64,000 nt of DNA. Origin: Balanoglossus misakiensis (lineage: Eukaryota > Hemichordata). The notes beneath the pieces were generated by a model. The model was not told the origin of the DNA. It was given only the letters and a program-made list of their open reading frames with translations, and ran no database searches. Made by a program: the position numbers and the translations under genes. Of the stretch, positions 21,358 to 32,279 are shown piece after piece. The stretch's first letter is position 1. Each line of letters starts with the position of its first letter. The stretch covers positions 11,454,242 to 11,518,241 of the forward strand of contig CM082596.2 in assembly GCA_040954595.2 (NCBI GenBank), in the 5' to 3' direction.

Positions 21358-23988
21358 CATCAATCAATCAATCAGTCAATCAAAAGGACTTATAGAGCAC
21401 CAAACTCCACTGCAATAGTGTTCAATAGCGCTTTACAATGTAAAGTTACTGTTAATAGGCTCTGTTAAACAGATAAGTCTTGATGTGTTTCTTGAAACTG
21501 TCAAGGCTAGGTGACTGGTATACTTCTATTGGGACATTGTTCCAAATGAGTGGGGCGATATACGAAAAAGCACGATCGCCGTACGTTTTCTTCTTACTCC
21601 ATGGTACATGAAGTAGAAATTTGTCATTTGATCGAAGAAGTCTTGTTGAAGTTTTCAGATGGATTAAGTCAGTGATGTAAGCTGGTGCTGTGTTGTTTAA
21701 TGCCTTATATGTCATAAGCAAGATCTTGTATTGGATTCTATAGTGTACAGGCAGCCAATGTAAATCCATGAGAACAAGAGTAATATGATCCGTTTTACGG
21801 GTACGAGGAACGATCCTGGCTGCAGAATTCAGGGCATGCTGTAGCGGTTGAATGCATGATGATGGTAAACCACAGAGTAGTGCATTACAGTAGTCCAGTT
21901 TTGATGTGATTAGAGCATGAACCAGCATCTGGCAAACTTCCTTAGTGAGGTAACGGCGAATGTGGCTGATTTGACGCAGATGGAAGAAAATTGACTTGCA
22001 AATTGCATTAATGTGCTTATTGAAAGTGTAATTGTCGTCGAATGTCACACCTATATTCCGTGCAGAATTCACAATTTGAACACAACATGATCCAATGCTC
22101 ATGTGGTTTATGGGACGAGGCGAGCGGTTGAACTGAGACCTTATCAGGAGTACCTCGGGTTTGCCACCATTGAGTTGAAGTTTATTATGTGTCATCCAGG
22201 TTTTTATTTCGTGAACTGCCCTTTCCATCTTGTCTAATGTACTATCCAGTGCCATACAAATATCGTTGTTGACTTTAGTAAGTGCTGTTTCGGTACTGTG
22301 ATCCTTTCAGTACGCTGACTGCAGTGGTTCTTGTAGTGAGTTGGTAGTCAAATATGATGTCAGTTGTTGTGCTACAATCTTCCCGATTACTTTTGACAGG
22401 AAGGTTAGGTTTGAAACAGGTCTATAGTTCTTGAAAATGTTTTTGTCGAGCGAAGGTTTCTTGAGTACATTGGTGTGATGACTGCTATTTTAAGTTATTC
22501 AGGAACAGTTCCAGTTTTGAGTGACAAATTGATAATTGTGGCTATGATAGTGAGCAGATTACCAAGACATTGCTTAACAAGTGCTGTAGGGATGAGATCA
22601 AGTACACGTGTTTTAGATGGAGAGCCAGAGATAACTTTGCTGATTTCTTCGTCTTTAGCTGTGTGGAATTCAGGAAGTGTTGATGAGACTGCTGGGTGCA
22701 GAAATTGGTAATCTTTTGAAGTAGGGTTTACCATGTCAAGGCTGGAACGGATAGACGTGATTTTAGTGATGAAATATTTACTGAATGAATCTGCTAAGTC
22801 TATTTTCGCAGTATGGTCAGGTAGAGTCTTTTCTTGTTGCTTGCCAGCCATGGTTGATATGATTTGAAATAGTGACTTCTGGTTACCATACTTTTCCTCA
22901 ATTAGATGTGAGAAGTATGACTTTTTGGCAGCTCTGATTAAGTGATTGACATTTCTGCACTCATGTTGATATATCTCACGATGAATCTTCAGTTTAGTTT
23001 TTCGCCACAGATGTTCAGCCTTCCGTCTATTCTTTTTTGCAATGTCGATTTCATGAGTATACCATTTGGTACCTGGACGTATGATCACTGTACGCTTTTG
23101 AAGTGGTGCGTGGGCTTGAAGAACTTCACTGACGTGTTGGTTATAAGCTGATATGGCTGAGGAGAGGTCATTTGGAGGCTAGGACATTTGATGTATTTTG
23201 TCGAGATCATGGCTGAAACTATCAATTGAAATGGCAGATACGACGATAAGATATTTGACGTCTACTGTGTGTTGGTTTCAGAAGAGCAAGTTTTGCATTG
23301 ACAGGATTGTGATCAGAGAGTTCCAAGCAGTCTACAGAGACACTCTTGATGTTAGACGCAGAGTTAGATAAGATGAGATCAAGAGTATGACCCTTTCTGT
23401 GTGTTGGTTGTTGGACCCATTGTTTCAGATTACAGGCGCTGATGATTCCATTGAATTTCTGTGTTACTGGATTCTTATCATCTTCTAGGTGAATATTGAA
23501 ATCTCCTACGATGAAGAGATTACTTGAGCAGGTGACATACTTCTCAAGTGTTGTACTGAACTCTTCCATGAACTGTGGTGCGGTGAATGTATTCTTAACT
23601 GATGTTGGTGGACGGTAGACAAGAATTATTTTCATGGAAAGTTTCTGGTGAAGAATAGTTGCTTCCGCTGTCTCAAAAGATTTAACAGAGAGAATGGGCT
23701 TCCAAGCTGTTAATTTTAGTGCTAGCTTATGAATTTAAGCTAAGTCTTCACCGATCTTGCCAACCTCAGGTAGATGTTTGACAGCATAGCCTGGTGGTGT
23801 ACATTCAGCCATTACGTGTTCGTCACCAGATTCCTTCAACCATGTTTCAGTGAGTACAAGAATATCAATGTCTTTATCTGTGATGTAGTCTGCAATGTCT
23901 AATGATTTGCATCTAGCTGAGCGGACATTCCATGTAGAGAGTAGAAGTTCACACGTATTGTGGATAGGGTGGATCTTGAATACTGCAT
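21358..23988 (-). pseudogene. CR1/L2-type LINE with RT palm deleted
   Basis: On the minus strand in order: endonuclease N-terminus (LLSTWNVRSARCKS, DILVLTETWL) at 23735-23960; endonuclease C-terminus (FIVGDFNIHL, SDHNPV) at 23222-23635; RT linker (22495-23088); RT fingers ([21 protein letters not shown]) at 22260-22440, with a TGA; then directly the RT thumb (IKTWMTHNKLQLNGGK, LHWLPVHYRIQYK, AFSYIAPLIWNN) at 21452-22255. The palm with the YADD catalytic motif is absent, apparently an internal loss of about 110 residues. A (GATT)-like tail at 21358-21382 marks the 3' end. The 5' end abuts duplication copy 2. Confidence 0.85.
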
Positions 23989-24458
23989 AGTTACTCTTCA
24001 ATAGATATTTAGTGACTCGCTAACTGTTGCGATTCGTGTGTGTGTAATTTACGTACTTCAAGTTAAATATCGCAACTAGCCGTAATGTTTGACTAGGGGG
24101 AGCACCTATACTAATGCGAGAACCAGGGATTGAAAGTTGCACCTGTATTTTGATCCCTTAGTTACCCTTATAAGTACATTTGTAGTCTAATAACCATAGC
24201 TCTATTGCAAACCATTCTTTCCGTAGTTTCTTGTTTCAAATATTGTAATCTGAATTTATTTTGATGTTTAACAGGTGTGATTATCTGTATTTGCGACCAT
24301 TTTGAAAAAAATTGGTTGCCATGGAAACTCTTCAACAGATATTTAGTGACCGGACGCGCAGTGTTTCCGGTTTATGTTCTGCACGTACATCCTTGATGAA
24401 GTTTGCTGGCTAGAGGGCTCCTAAACCTCCCTAATATTTGACGTCTTCACTCCTACAG

Positions 24459-24708
24459 GACTGCGCAGCTGGAAGTTAAAGTTCAGCATGTTCTGAAGCA
24501 TGCACGCTGTGTCCAGGGGTTTCATGTGTGGAACAGCCAGCCTCTCATCACCAACATAATGCGGACTGGGATATTTTGCCAACAATGGAAGTATAGACTG
24601 TACGCCTTGTCCTGCCCCGGGTATAAGTGCCAATATGATGGTATGTCGGAGCCAGAGGTGTGTGAAGATGGATACTACACTAATATAGATGATGAGTCAG
24701 CACTTAAA
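24459..24708 (+). pseudogene. exon 1 copy 2: degraded GCC2/GCC3 exon
   Basis: Almost identical to 5681-5930, with one substitution seen (GTGGAACAG for GTAGAACAG). It keeps the same stop, frame break and missing closing cysteines, so these faults are shared. Confidence 0.55.
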
Positions 24709-25161
24709 GTTTGGGCATTACTGAGTAATCTTTCACTTAAGGCGGACGATCATCTTATGTGCATGTACGTAATTCTGTGCGTACAAACATTACGTCCAGT
24801 CCAAATATTCTGCCAATTTTACATCCAATGCATTCAAATAGTGGACTGCTTCGCTTTCATCCAGTTTTCATGTGCATCGTATAAGTAGACTATTGTTTTG
24901 TCCCGTCTTTTCACCAAATTTGCTCTTTTCCAAATCTCCGACACAGACTATGATCGTCAAGATCTTGTCTGTTGTTAGAACAGCACACTGCCGTATGGCA
25001 TTGACTGTATACAGTTTCTGTTACCAATATCTCTGGTTTGGCATTTTCCTGTCCTCGAAATCAATCCAGAGATTTTTGTCTCCCCAACCCACGTGAGAAT
25101 CCCACGTCTTTGAAGGTATGACTGTGACTATAAGATTCTATAAATCTCTGTTTATTTTCAG

Positions 25162-25292
25162 CACAAATATCATGTGCTGATTGCCCAGCTGGTAACCTAT
25201 GTCCAAATGGTAACACTGTGATTTTATGCTCGGCTGGTTATTACAGTTCGGCTTTGGACAAAGGATGTCTCGCTGTACCTCTTGCATAACAG
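25162..25292 (+). pseudogene. exon 2 copy 2: GCC2/GCC3 exon with a frameshift
   Basis: Matches 6384-6514 with one change (GGTAACCTATG for GGTAACCAATG, glutamine to leucine). It has the same one-base insertion and terminal TAA. Confidence 0.65.
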
Positions 25293-25551
25293 GTAAACTT
25301 CTACCCACCCACCTTTATTTCCAACATCAAACATTAGGTCAGGTAATTTACTAACTGAAAAATAGGATGGGAACATTTTCTATTTCTGTATTTAAAATTT
25401 ACTGATATAATATATGAATAAAAAAATGACAATTTTTCCAAATTTGAATAGACCTCTATTTATGAAAATAATTAAAATTTGCACCAAATTTTTACAGTGG
25501 TATTCAAAGGTTAACTTGGTGTGTAAATTCTCTGTTTGATTTACAGATCAG

Positions 25552-25680
25552 CTGGTGCTGAACATTGTACTATTTGTGAGCAAGGGTACGCCTGCACAGA
25601 TCAGTGTACATCGCAATTCAAGTGTACCAAGGGTTACGTGTCATTGGCTGGTGCAACAAACTGTACCATATGTACAAATG
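25552..25680 (+). CDS. exon 3 copy 2: intact cysteine-rich exon
   Basis: Same sequence as 6774-6902, open, phase 1-1, eight cysteines (CTICEQGYAC, QCTSQFKC, NCTICTN). Because exon 2 upstream is frameshifted, this exon could be read correctly only if exon 2 is skipped or corrected. Confidence 0.65.
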
Positions 25681-26061
25681 GTAAGATTGTGGTACTTGTT
25701 CAGTTTGCTGTGTGATGAAACTGAGGGGTATGTGTGTATGCATGTATGTGTTTACAACAGATTTTTAAGTCAGTGCGACTGGGGGTATGTGTGTGTGTGT
25801 GTATGTATGTATGTGTTTACAACAGATTATCAACTCAGTGCGAGATCTTGCGAGACCCGGTTAGCCATGTGAGATCTCGCAGAGTCTTATGATATTCAGA
25901 AAATGGTTGATTAGAAATGACGTTTAATGTCCTCCAAAGAATTTTCTACATGCCTGTATACTTGTCTCAGAATTATGAAGTGAATCATCTCAAGTAATTT
26001 GTTATTTTAAATGACACTGTATCACAAATGCATCACTAAAAACCTCATTTTCTTTAATCAG

Positions 26062-26259
26062 ATGAAATAAGTGAGGAGCCTGCACGCACATCCTGTCTTC
26101 TGTGCCCTGCTGGACAATCGTGTTCAGATCCAATGTAAGATCCGCTCGACTGTGGCAATGGTGAATATGCTATGGAAGGCGACGGCACATGCACGCCTTG
26201 TCCAGCGGGATCCAAGTGTCCAACCATGTCACCCGTAGTGGATTGTTCAACAGTTACTG
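26062..26259 (+). pseudogene. exon 4 copy 2: GCC2/GCC3 exon with in-frame TAA
   Basis: Counterpart of 7284-7481. It keeps the first cysteine (TSCLLCPAGQSC) lost in copy 1, and has the same TAA at 26136-26138 followed by CGNGEYAMEGDGTCTPCPA. Confidence 0.6.
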
Positions 26260-26703
26260 GTAAGTTGGGCTGCAAATCACTCTTGTGACTACCCTGTGTT
26301 ATAGCATGGCATACACAGAAAATTAAACTGTTATGCTCATTGGAGTTGATATTGTGATGCACTTTGAAAAACACAATGATTCCACTGAAGAGGTATTGTA
26401 CAGTAAAACCTGTGATTACGGACATCTCTCTAATAAGGGATCGTTGGACCAAACCATGGTGGTAAACATCGTTCTTTGAATTTTTGCTGTGATAGGTTCA
26501 TACTCGCTAGGTTCGGCCACGTCCTTCTGGTTATGAATGCACAACTACAAGTGTCACACAGTGAGCTACAGGGCAGTAAAGTGCTGAAGGAGGTAAGTCT
26601 TGAAATCCCTTTTCTTGTTGTCTCGATTTGAACATGGTTCCACAAGTTGTTTACATCACTTGTAGTTTTACATATTTTTTGAGTTCAACAGCTAGCTATA
26701 CAT

Positions 26704-27356
26704 GGTGTCCTGAGAAGTCAACCAGTATGAGAAGTCGGTCTCGGCCAGTACGAGAAGTCGGCCTGTGGGAGAGAACCCTGGTACTTTGTGTTATATATAA
26801 CTGTTACACTACGAAATGTTTCTTTGATGTACAGGAGCTGAGATATTTGTACAAATAGCCGATGAATTTTAAAACTGTCTGTTCACTTTTCATGTACGTC
26901 ACCGGGGTACGTCAACATCAGTCACCTGCACTTCTTGAGCTGCGCCAGTAGTCTGTTCCTCGTCACGTTTGTTTGTTTGTTTGTTTGTTTGGTGTTGTCT
27001 CAGAAAGTATGAATATACACATACATCTTCTATGTATTTTAGTAGGCTTTGAAACAACTCCCTTTAATCAGAAATGTCACAGGAATTTGGCGAACAACCT
27101 AAGCTCCTTACGCGGATACGGGGCTGGGGAACCGGTACGGATGCCAGACGCCATTATTTGAAATAACGCCATTGTATTGTCAAGAATTTGGGAAATCCGT
27201 CCAAATGAAAATATTTAGTGCAATTATATTTTATTAAGTGTTTTTATAAGTAATCTGGGTCATTACTGCACTATTCGGGTACAAGTTCAACAACTGGCCG
27301 ACTTCTCATGCGCGCATACTGGCCGACTTCTAATCTGGCCGACTTCTCATGTATTC
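26704..27356. mobile_element. hAT-like non-autonomous transposon, copy 2
   Basis: Counterpart of 7916-8915 without the nested MITE. The left flank is CTATACAT (26696-26703) and the right flank CTATTCAT (27357-27364), one base different. Subterminal GAGAAGTCGG motifs are kept in inverted orientation at the two ends. Confidence 0.7.
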
Positions 27357-27406
27357 CTATTCATTAGTGAAAATTGGGGAAACTGGTGTTTTCAGACAAC
27401 TTATGA

Positions 27407-27509
27407 AGTCCTTGTCTCAATGGAGGTACCTGCCAACAACAGGTAAATTCTTGTACTGCCACAATTTGCATGTGCACAGAGTGTTACTAGGGAACCAGGT
27501 GTGAGACAA
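27407..27509 (+). pseudogene. EGF-like exon remnant with TAG, copy 2
   Basis: The first ~18 bases and the acceptor were lost in a 1.55-kb deletion. What remains reads CLNGGTCQQQVNSC, then MCTECY, TAG at 27488-27490 and GTRCET. The donor is ruined as well (ACGAAG where copy 1 has AAGTAAG). Confidence 0.75.
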
Positions 27510-27826
27510 CGAAGTTTGAATCTGTAGCAGTTAATAATGATAATTATCATTTTTTTATTATGATTTAAACTTCACTGATGTTGTACAAACACAAAAATAG
27601 AAAGGGATAGCAGCTTAGCTCTATTCCGTTTCGAAAGTTTTTGTTCTTTTAAACTACCTGTGCATTTTTTTTATTTATTCTGATTATGCTAATATGCTAA
27701 TTTGTCGGTTTGTCACATCACAATTTTGTAGGAAACTCACCCCTGGGAATTTTTTTCAGCCACTTACATACATTCATAATCACATGACATTGATGATCAT
27801 GGAAAATTTGACCCTTTTCCTTGTAG

Positions 27827-27949
27827 GACTCAACCAGTGTCAACCAAATCCGTGCCAGAATGGTGGCTTCTGTCAACCGGCTCGAAATTCCTGCTTTGAT
27901 CTCACCTGCATATGTACTGGTTGCTACAAAGGTGATAGGTGTGAGATAT
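27827..27949 (+). CDS. intact eight-Cys EGF-like exon, copy 2
   Basis: A 123-bp open exon, phase 1-1, reads LNQCQPNPCQNGGFCQPA, then NSCFDLTCICTGCYKGDRCEI. Cysteine spacing is C-x4-C-x5-C-x6-C-x4-C-x-C-x2-C-x5-C. It is the undamaged counterpart of 11411-11522 and the best reference for what this module looked like. Confidence 0.8.
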
Positions 27950-28102
27950 GTAAGTATACAGCGCAGTCTCTTTTACCTTTTGTCTCTGATGCATTCAAAT
28001 ACTGCATGTTTTCCTGAGCATAGGTGTAGCCACAGCAGAGCTTGGAGAGTTCTTGACATCGAATGCAAGATTACACTCTTCCCAATCAAAATCACTTTCG
28101 TG

Positions 28103-28146
28103 GCGCATAATGTCTTGATTGTCTTGGTTCAAGAAACATTATGCGC
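28103..28146. repeat. imperfect hairpin, copy 2
   Basis: Counterpart of 11681-11724 with the same 11-base arms; differences fall in the loop. Confidence 0.7.
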
Positions 28147-28497
28147 GACTGGCCAATTCTACTGCCTTTTGTCAACACACATCCACTATGGAAATTCTCA
28201 CTCCAGGCCAGATAGTGTAAATTTACATATGAGTCTACAGGTGTGCTTGAAGTCAAGTCAAGCATTTGCAAGGAACCCTCCTCCAGTACACAGGTCTTTG
28301 ATTTCATGAAGGGAAGCCCTTGCCTCACAGTCACTGCCACATGATCTATGGAGGTGTGAACAACTTGATACCAGCCTAATATAAGTTGTAGGCTCAATCA
28401 CTCCACACACCCTTGCCATAATTCTGCAAGGTTTTTGCCATATCTGTACTGTAGAATGAGTAGCAAGGAATAAAATGGCGTCCTTTCTTAATTTCCG

Positions 28498-28614
28498 GTG
28501 CAAAACCCCTGTGATCCAAACCCATGTATGAATGGTGGATTTTGCCAGCAAACATCGTGCAATTTCTATTCATGCCAGTGTGTGAACTCTTACACAGGTG
28601 ACATCTGTCAAACC
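28498..28614 (+). pseudogene. EGF-like exon without recognisable splice sites, copy 2 only
   Basis: The frame reads NPCDPNPCMNGGFCQQT, then SCNFYSCQCVNSYTGDICQT. The seventh cysteine is serine, leaving seven. The position of the acceptor reads TTTCCG and that of the donor ACCATAG, so both splice sites look mutated. The frame runs on to a TGA about 30 bases later. It lies in a ~750-bp block missing from copy 1. Confidence 0.6.
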
Positions 28615-29988
28615 ATAGACCCTAGAGAAAGAAGGACGAGCAACTGAGGCAAAGATCAAAGGGTTTGGGGATTATCTGTATGATGATGTTTTTTTGCATA
28701 TAATTAACACCCAGGACAGTTGGACAATGACTTCCTTACTTCGGCACTTGTCGACCCCACCAGTGATGCGAAAACTTGCCACCAAACTAGCACTCCTGCA
28801 TTTCAGCAGCCACTGCGTTTTTTTCTAAAATTCTAAAAGTATTATGATGTCTGTGCTAATTATTATGGTTTGGTGTTCGTCTGTCGGTTGAACGGTCATT
28901 TCTAGTGCCACAAGCTTCATTTAAAAGTTGTAAACAAATCATCCATGTTTTTTGCATGTCCGACTGGGCACTCATATTTCTTGGTAACGCTGACACTTTT
29001 CGTAATAATTTTATGTTTGCGTGAATTATTGAAATAAAAATTGTGGTTTAGGGGCATTTTATTTCGCAGTGCGTGAACAATAAAACAGATTTCACGAAAA
29101 CAATTTGTAAACAAACTGGGTGGATTTTCATGTGTGCGCTATGGCCGCCAGGCAACCCTCGGTACGGTTAGCCTTGTGAAATACCCGGACTGTTAGACAA
29201 AAGATGCTTGTTTTGGACGCTGTCAGACTCAGAGGTGCCAAATTCCTGTTTAACTTGTCCAGATGTGTTCCATAAATGATCGCTGCGTTCAACCACGTTG
29301 CAGTTTTCTCGTCTCCTGCGAGATGTTCTGAGGTGTTGTGATAACTTCACGCAAAACACGAGACTTTGCGTTAGTTTATACACAGTTTATTTGCAAATTG
29401 GATTATTGGGATTTATCTGGAAATAATGTATGCAAAAGAACATCATTTCAAGAAAAAACTGGAGTTGCGCGTCCTTCTTTCTCTAGGGTCCATGGTCAAA
29501 CAAGTGAGTATATACTTTCAAGACACCCTGCAAACAAACAAGCAATCTTCATTCCGTATATCTTTTAAGCTTATTTATACATTGTAAATTTTGATGTGAA
29601 ACTTCAAATTTTATTGGTCTTGTTGCCAAACTTCTGAAGAAATGAGGATATTGTTTTGAAGGGTATTTTATCAGTAGATAACAAATACCATGGCCCTCCA
29701 TGCAAATACCCACATGGTAAATTAAAACTGTTACAGATGTATTTGATTTCCACATATTGATTACATGTGGGATAATATTGGGTGCTGGCAGTTTCAGTAA
29801 ATGAACTGCTCTTAAAAGTTGGGCGTCAGGGCACCCTTGATTTTGCCTGTTCCAAGCTAGAATGGTCTGTCCATATGAATATTTGTTCAGCAAGTTACAA
29901 CCAATCTTTTAAGTTTGGAATGAAAAAATAGTGAAATGACTTGTGATGATAATATGCAATTGTTTGTTGATTTACATGCAACCTCCAG
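28615..29988. other. intron of copy 2, partly unique to it
   Basis: 28615-29170 has no match in copy 1; 29170-29812 aligns with 12000-12645. No exon is recognised apart from the ones listed. Confidence 0.5.
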
Positions 29989-30111
29989 GACTCGATCAAT
30001 GTTCTCCCAATCCGTGCATGAACAACGGTATCTGTGAGCCAATCAGTGGATCGTGCAGTGCGTTTACCTGTCGCTGTCAAGGCTGTTTCATTGGAATCAC
30101 CTGTGACCAAG
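29989..30111 (+). CDS. intact eight-Cys EGF-like exon, copy 2 only
   Basis: A 123-bp open exon, phase 1-1, reads LDQCSPNPCMNNGICEPI, then GSCSAFTCRCQGCFIGITCDQ, with all eight cysteines correctly spaced. Acceptor CCTCCAG and donor GTAAAT are usable. Copy 1 has lost this block and carries the exon at 12689 at the equivalent place. Confidence 0.75.
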
Positions 30112-30425
30112 GTAAATTTATCAGACGAGGAACTGTTTTTCCCCCCTCATACCGGTATATTTGTCATAGCTGGCAGCTATGAAATAACCTGTATATTTAG
30201 GATGTGACAAACCAAATAGGCACTTTCAGGAATTGAGTCTTTTTTCAATTACCAAAGTCCTAAACTCCCAAAAGTATAATAAGTAATTCTTATTGTTCAG
30301 TTATACATTAAGGAGGCTTAGTTATAGAAGAACCCGATAGAACCACAGCTGTAGGAATTAAGGAAATGGTCATACCCTAAAAACTTATGTCACTACTATT
30401 TTTTTTTTTCATTCCATTGAAACAG

Positions 30426-30499
30426 AACAAACTTCATGTAGGCCAATTCCATGCCTGAACAATGGGCAGTGTACTCGGCTGTCATGTACAACGAACTTG
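30426..30499 (+). pseudogene. shortened EGF-like exon, copy 2
   Basis: After GAAACAG the frame reads TSCRPIPCLNNGQCTRLSC, then TTNL and a stop. A GTGAGA that could act as a donor follows directly. The C-terminal half of the module is missing. Copy 1 keeps only the last few bases (near 12972), showing a deletion there that ends inside this exon. Confidence 0.55.
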
Positions 30500-30896
30500 T
30501 GAGAAAGTGTACGAAGCTGGGTGTTTTTATCACTCAAAGATACAAGAGTTGCCTCTTGAAGACTAGTGTCTGTAGAGATAATTGTGCATGTGAGGTAATC
30601 TCTCCTAAGGTGGTCCACACATCTGAGTATTAAGTAAAAGAGACGTCCTTAATTATCCTTACTATTTGGCTTGAAAAATCAATCTTACTAGGTGTTCTGA
30701 TTAGAGAGGTGTCCATAAAGACAGGTTTTACTGTATTACCCAAAAATAGAGACATTGTCCCTTCATCATATACTTAATTCGTGTTCTGGGTATGGTTCCA
30801 GTATAATCAAAGGATTTTGTTGTGGTGCAGGAATCATCTTTAGTTGAGGTGTAGCCATCTGCATTTCATGTTTTTTAAACCATCTTTTTCTGATAG

Positions 30897-31019
30897 TCAT
30901 TAACCCATGTGATCAGAATCCGTGTCAAAATGGAGGCTATTGTTCCCAAACACCAAATTCTTATACTGACTACACCTGTTACTGCCAGTAGTGTTGGACT
31001 GGGGCCATCTGTGCCGTAG
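30897..31019 (+). pseudogene. EGF-like exon with in-frame TAG, copy 2
   Basis: A 123-bp, phase 1-1 exon reads INPCDQNPCQNGGYCSQ, then NSYTDYTCYCQ, TAG at 30989-30991, and CWTGAICAV. The fourth cysteine is tyrosine. The same TAG survives in the copy 1 remnant (13207-13258). Confidence 0.7.
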
Positions 31020-31413
31020 GTGTGTCGAATTCAACTGTTTTATGACACAGCGTGGTATATAAACCCTCATTTTTGGTATTCTCAATGTGATAGATGGACC
31101 CATACACCAATAAATGGGGTGGAAGCATTACAAAGTTTCATCCTTTCAAAATTTGCTGATGTAGGGTCAAAATTGAGTGTGAGGTGCACGTTAAAAAGGA
31201 AAGCCTTCTGTATCATGTTGATGGCACATTTTTTAATTTTTCAAGATTCTTACAGAAAAATCCTAGCAGCATTATGTTATTTTAAATGTACAGGTTTGAA
31301 ACAAGGAATGAAGACATTGCTCACATATATAATTTAAACAAAATGAACATCACAAGTACATGTACAAGTTTTTGACAAGCAGGTCATTGATACTTTCATT
31401 TTTGTTTTGGCAG

Positions 31414-31535
31414 CCATTGATCAGTTATACTCTATGCCTTGTCAAAATGTGGTGGCACATGCGTTGCGTGAGACGGCTGTTTCCTGTTTGACTGTATGTG
31501 TACCGAATGCTTCACTGGTGCCACATGTACAATGC
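31414..31535 (+). pseudogene. EGF-like exon, 2-bp insertion and TGA, copy 2
   Basis: Same sequence as 13653-13774, at 122 bp with the same frame break and TGA. It is therefore a lesion common to both copies. Confidence 0.7.
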
Positions 31536-32048
31536 GTAAGTACAAACCAATATTATTTTATTCAATGCAAAACACTTGTTATGTATTATATAATATAAAT
31601 ACGGTACACGTATTAAAGCCCTGGTAACTCAAACTTTGGGCTAGCTTAATGTTATCACTATTTTTGTTTTCGGTTGCAACTGTGGTTTCTTGTCACACTC
31701 TAAAGGATTTGACAGCATTTGGTTTTTCAAAACAGCCCTTTGGTTGTTGTCAGGTATACATGTACATGACTGTGGAGTGTAGTTTGCAGATTCTGTAATT
31801 TTGACAATATCTTGACTGCACTGTTCCAGTGATTTTCTGTAGATTTTAACTCCTGCTTTTTCAAAATAATGTTCAGAAGTTCTCAACTTTCTCAACAACC
31901 CATACAGGAAACCGGCAATGGTGTGGATGTTCACATCCCATCTATTTTGAGGGGCCTTTATCAGTGAATTTGTGTGTCTGTGTGTTTCAGTGCTTTGAGC
32001 CTATAGTGATGTTTTCCTGCTCAATATTCTTTCTTTTTGTCTATACAG

Positions 32049-32179
32049 GAATCAACCAGACAACCAGTGTGTACCCTCTCCTTGCCTAAACAGTGGAATT
32101 TGCTCGCAAGTACCGGGTTCCTGTACACAGTTTACATGTTATTGTTTCAACTGCTATACTGGTGACACATGCACTGACC
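32049..32179 (+). pseudogene. EGF-like exon with 8-bp internal duplication, copy 2
   Basis: The exon is 131 bp, exactly eight more than the standard 123. AACCAGAC is followed at once by AACCAGTG, an 8-base tandem duplication at the first cysteine that breaks the frame. Past it the module is complete: NQCVPSPCLNSGICSQV, then SCTQFTCYCFNCYTGDTC. The donor is ATAAGC where GTAAGC would be expected. It is the last coding relic before the satellite domain. Confidence 0.75.
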
Positions 32180-32279
32180 ATAAGCCTATAACCCCATTTT
32201 CTACGGTTTTCTGTAATATTTTAACATTTATTATTAGAGAGTGATGCAGAGAGAGAATGGGATGGAGAATGAGGGGGAG

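Larger units (their letters stand above)
23986..31819. repeat. segmental duplication, copy 2 (aligned part)
   Basis: Counterpart of 5208-14058. It begins exactly where the LINE 5' end stops, sharing CATAGTTACTCTTC with copy 1. Homology ends near 31819, where copy 1 goes on to an exon at 14070 and copy 2 goes on to different sequence with an exon at 32049. Nothing matching copy 1 from 14.1 to 24.0 kb follows here; satellite DNA starts at about 32.28 kb. It may be a tandem duplicate or an alternative haplotype. Confidence 0.93.
24459..32179 (+). pseudogene. decaying extracellular GCC2/GCC3 plus eight-Cys EGF gene, copy 2
   Basis: This copy repeats the first four GCC2/GCC3-type exons of copy 1 with the same lesions. 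It has lost the fifth exon and the first EGF exon through a 1.55-kb deletion, and then shows eight EGF-like exons. Five of these (28498, 29989, 30426, 30897, 32049) have no full match in copy 1. The exons at 27827 and 29989 are undamaged. Shared stops at matching places show decay began before the copies separated. The last exon is followed within about 100 bp by satellite DNA, so the 3' end of the gene is missing here. Confidence 0.73.

Noticed and set aside
22475-22711. Plus-strand frame within the LINE
   Set aside because: It is antisense to RT-linker coding sequence; no protein features.
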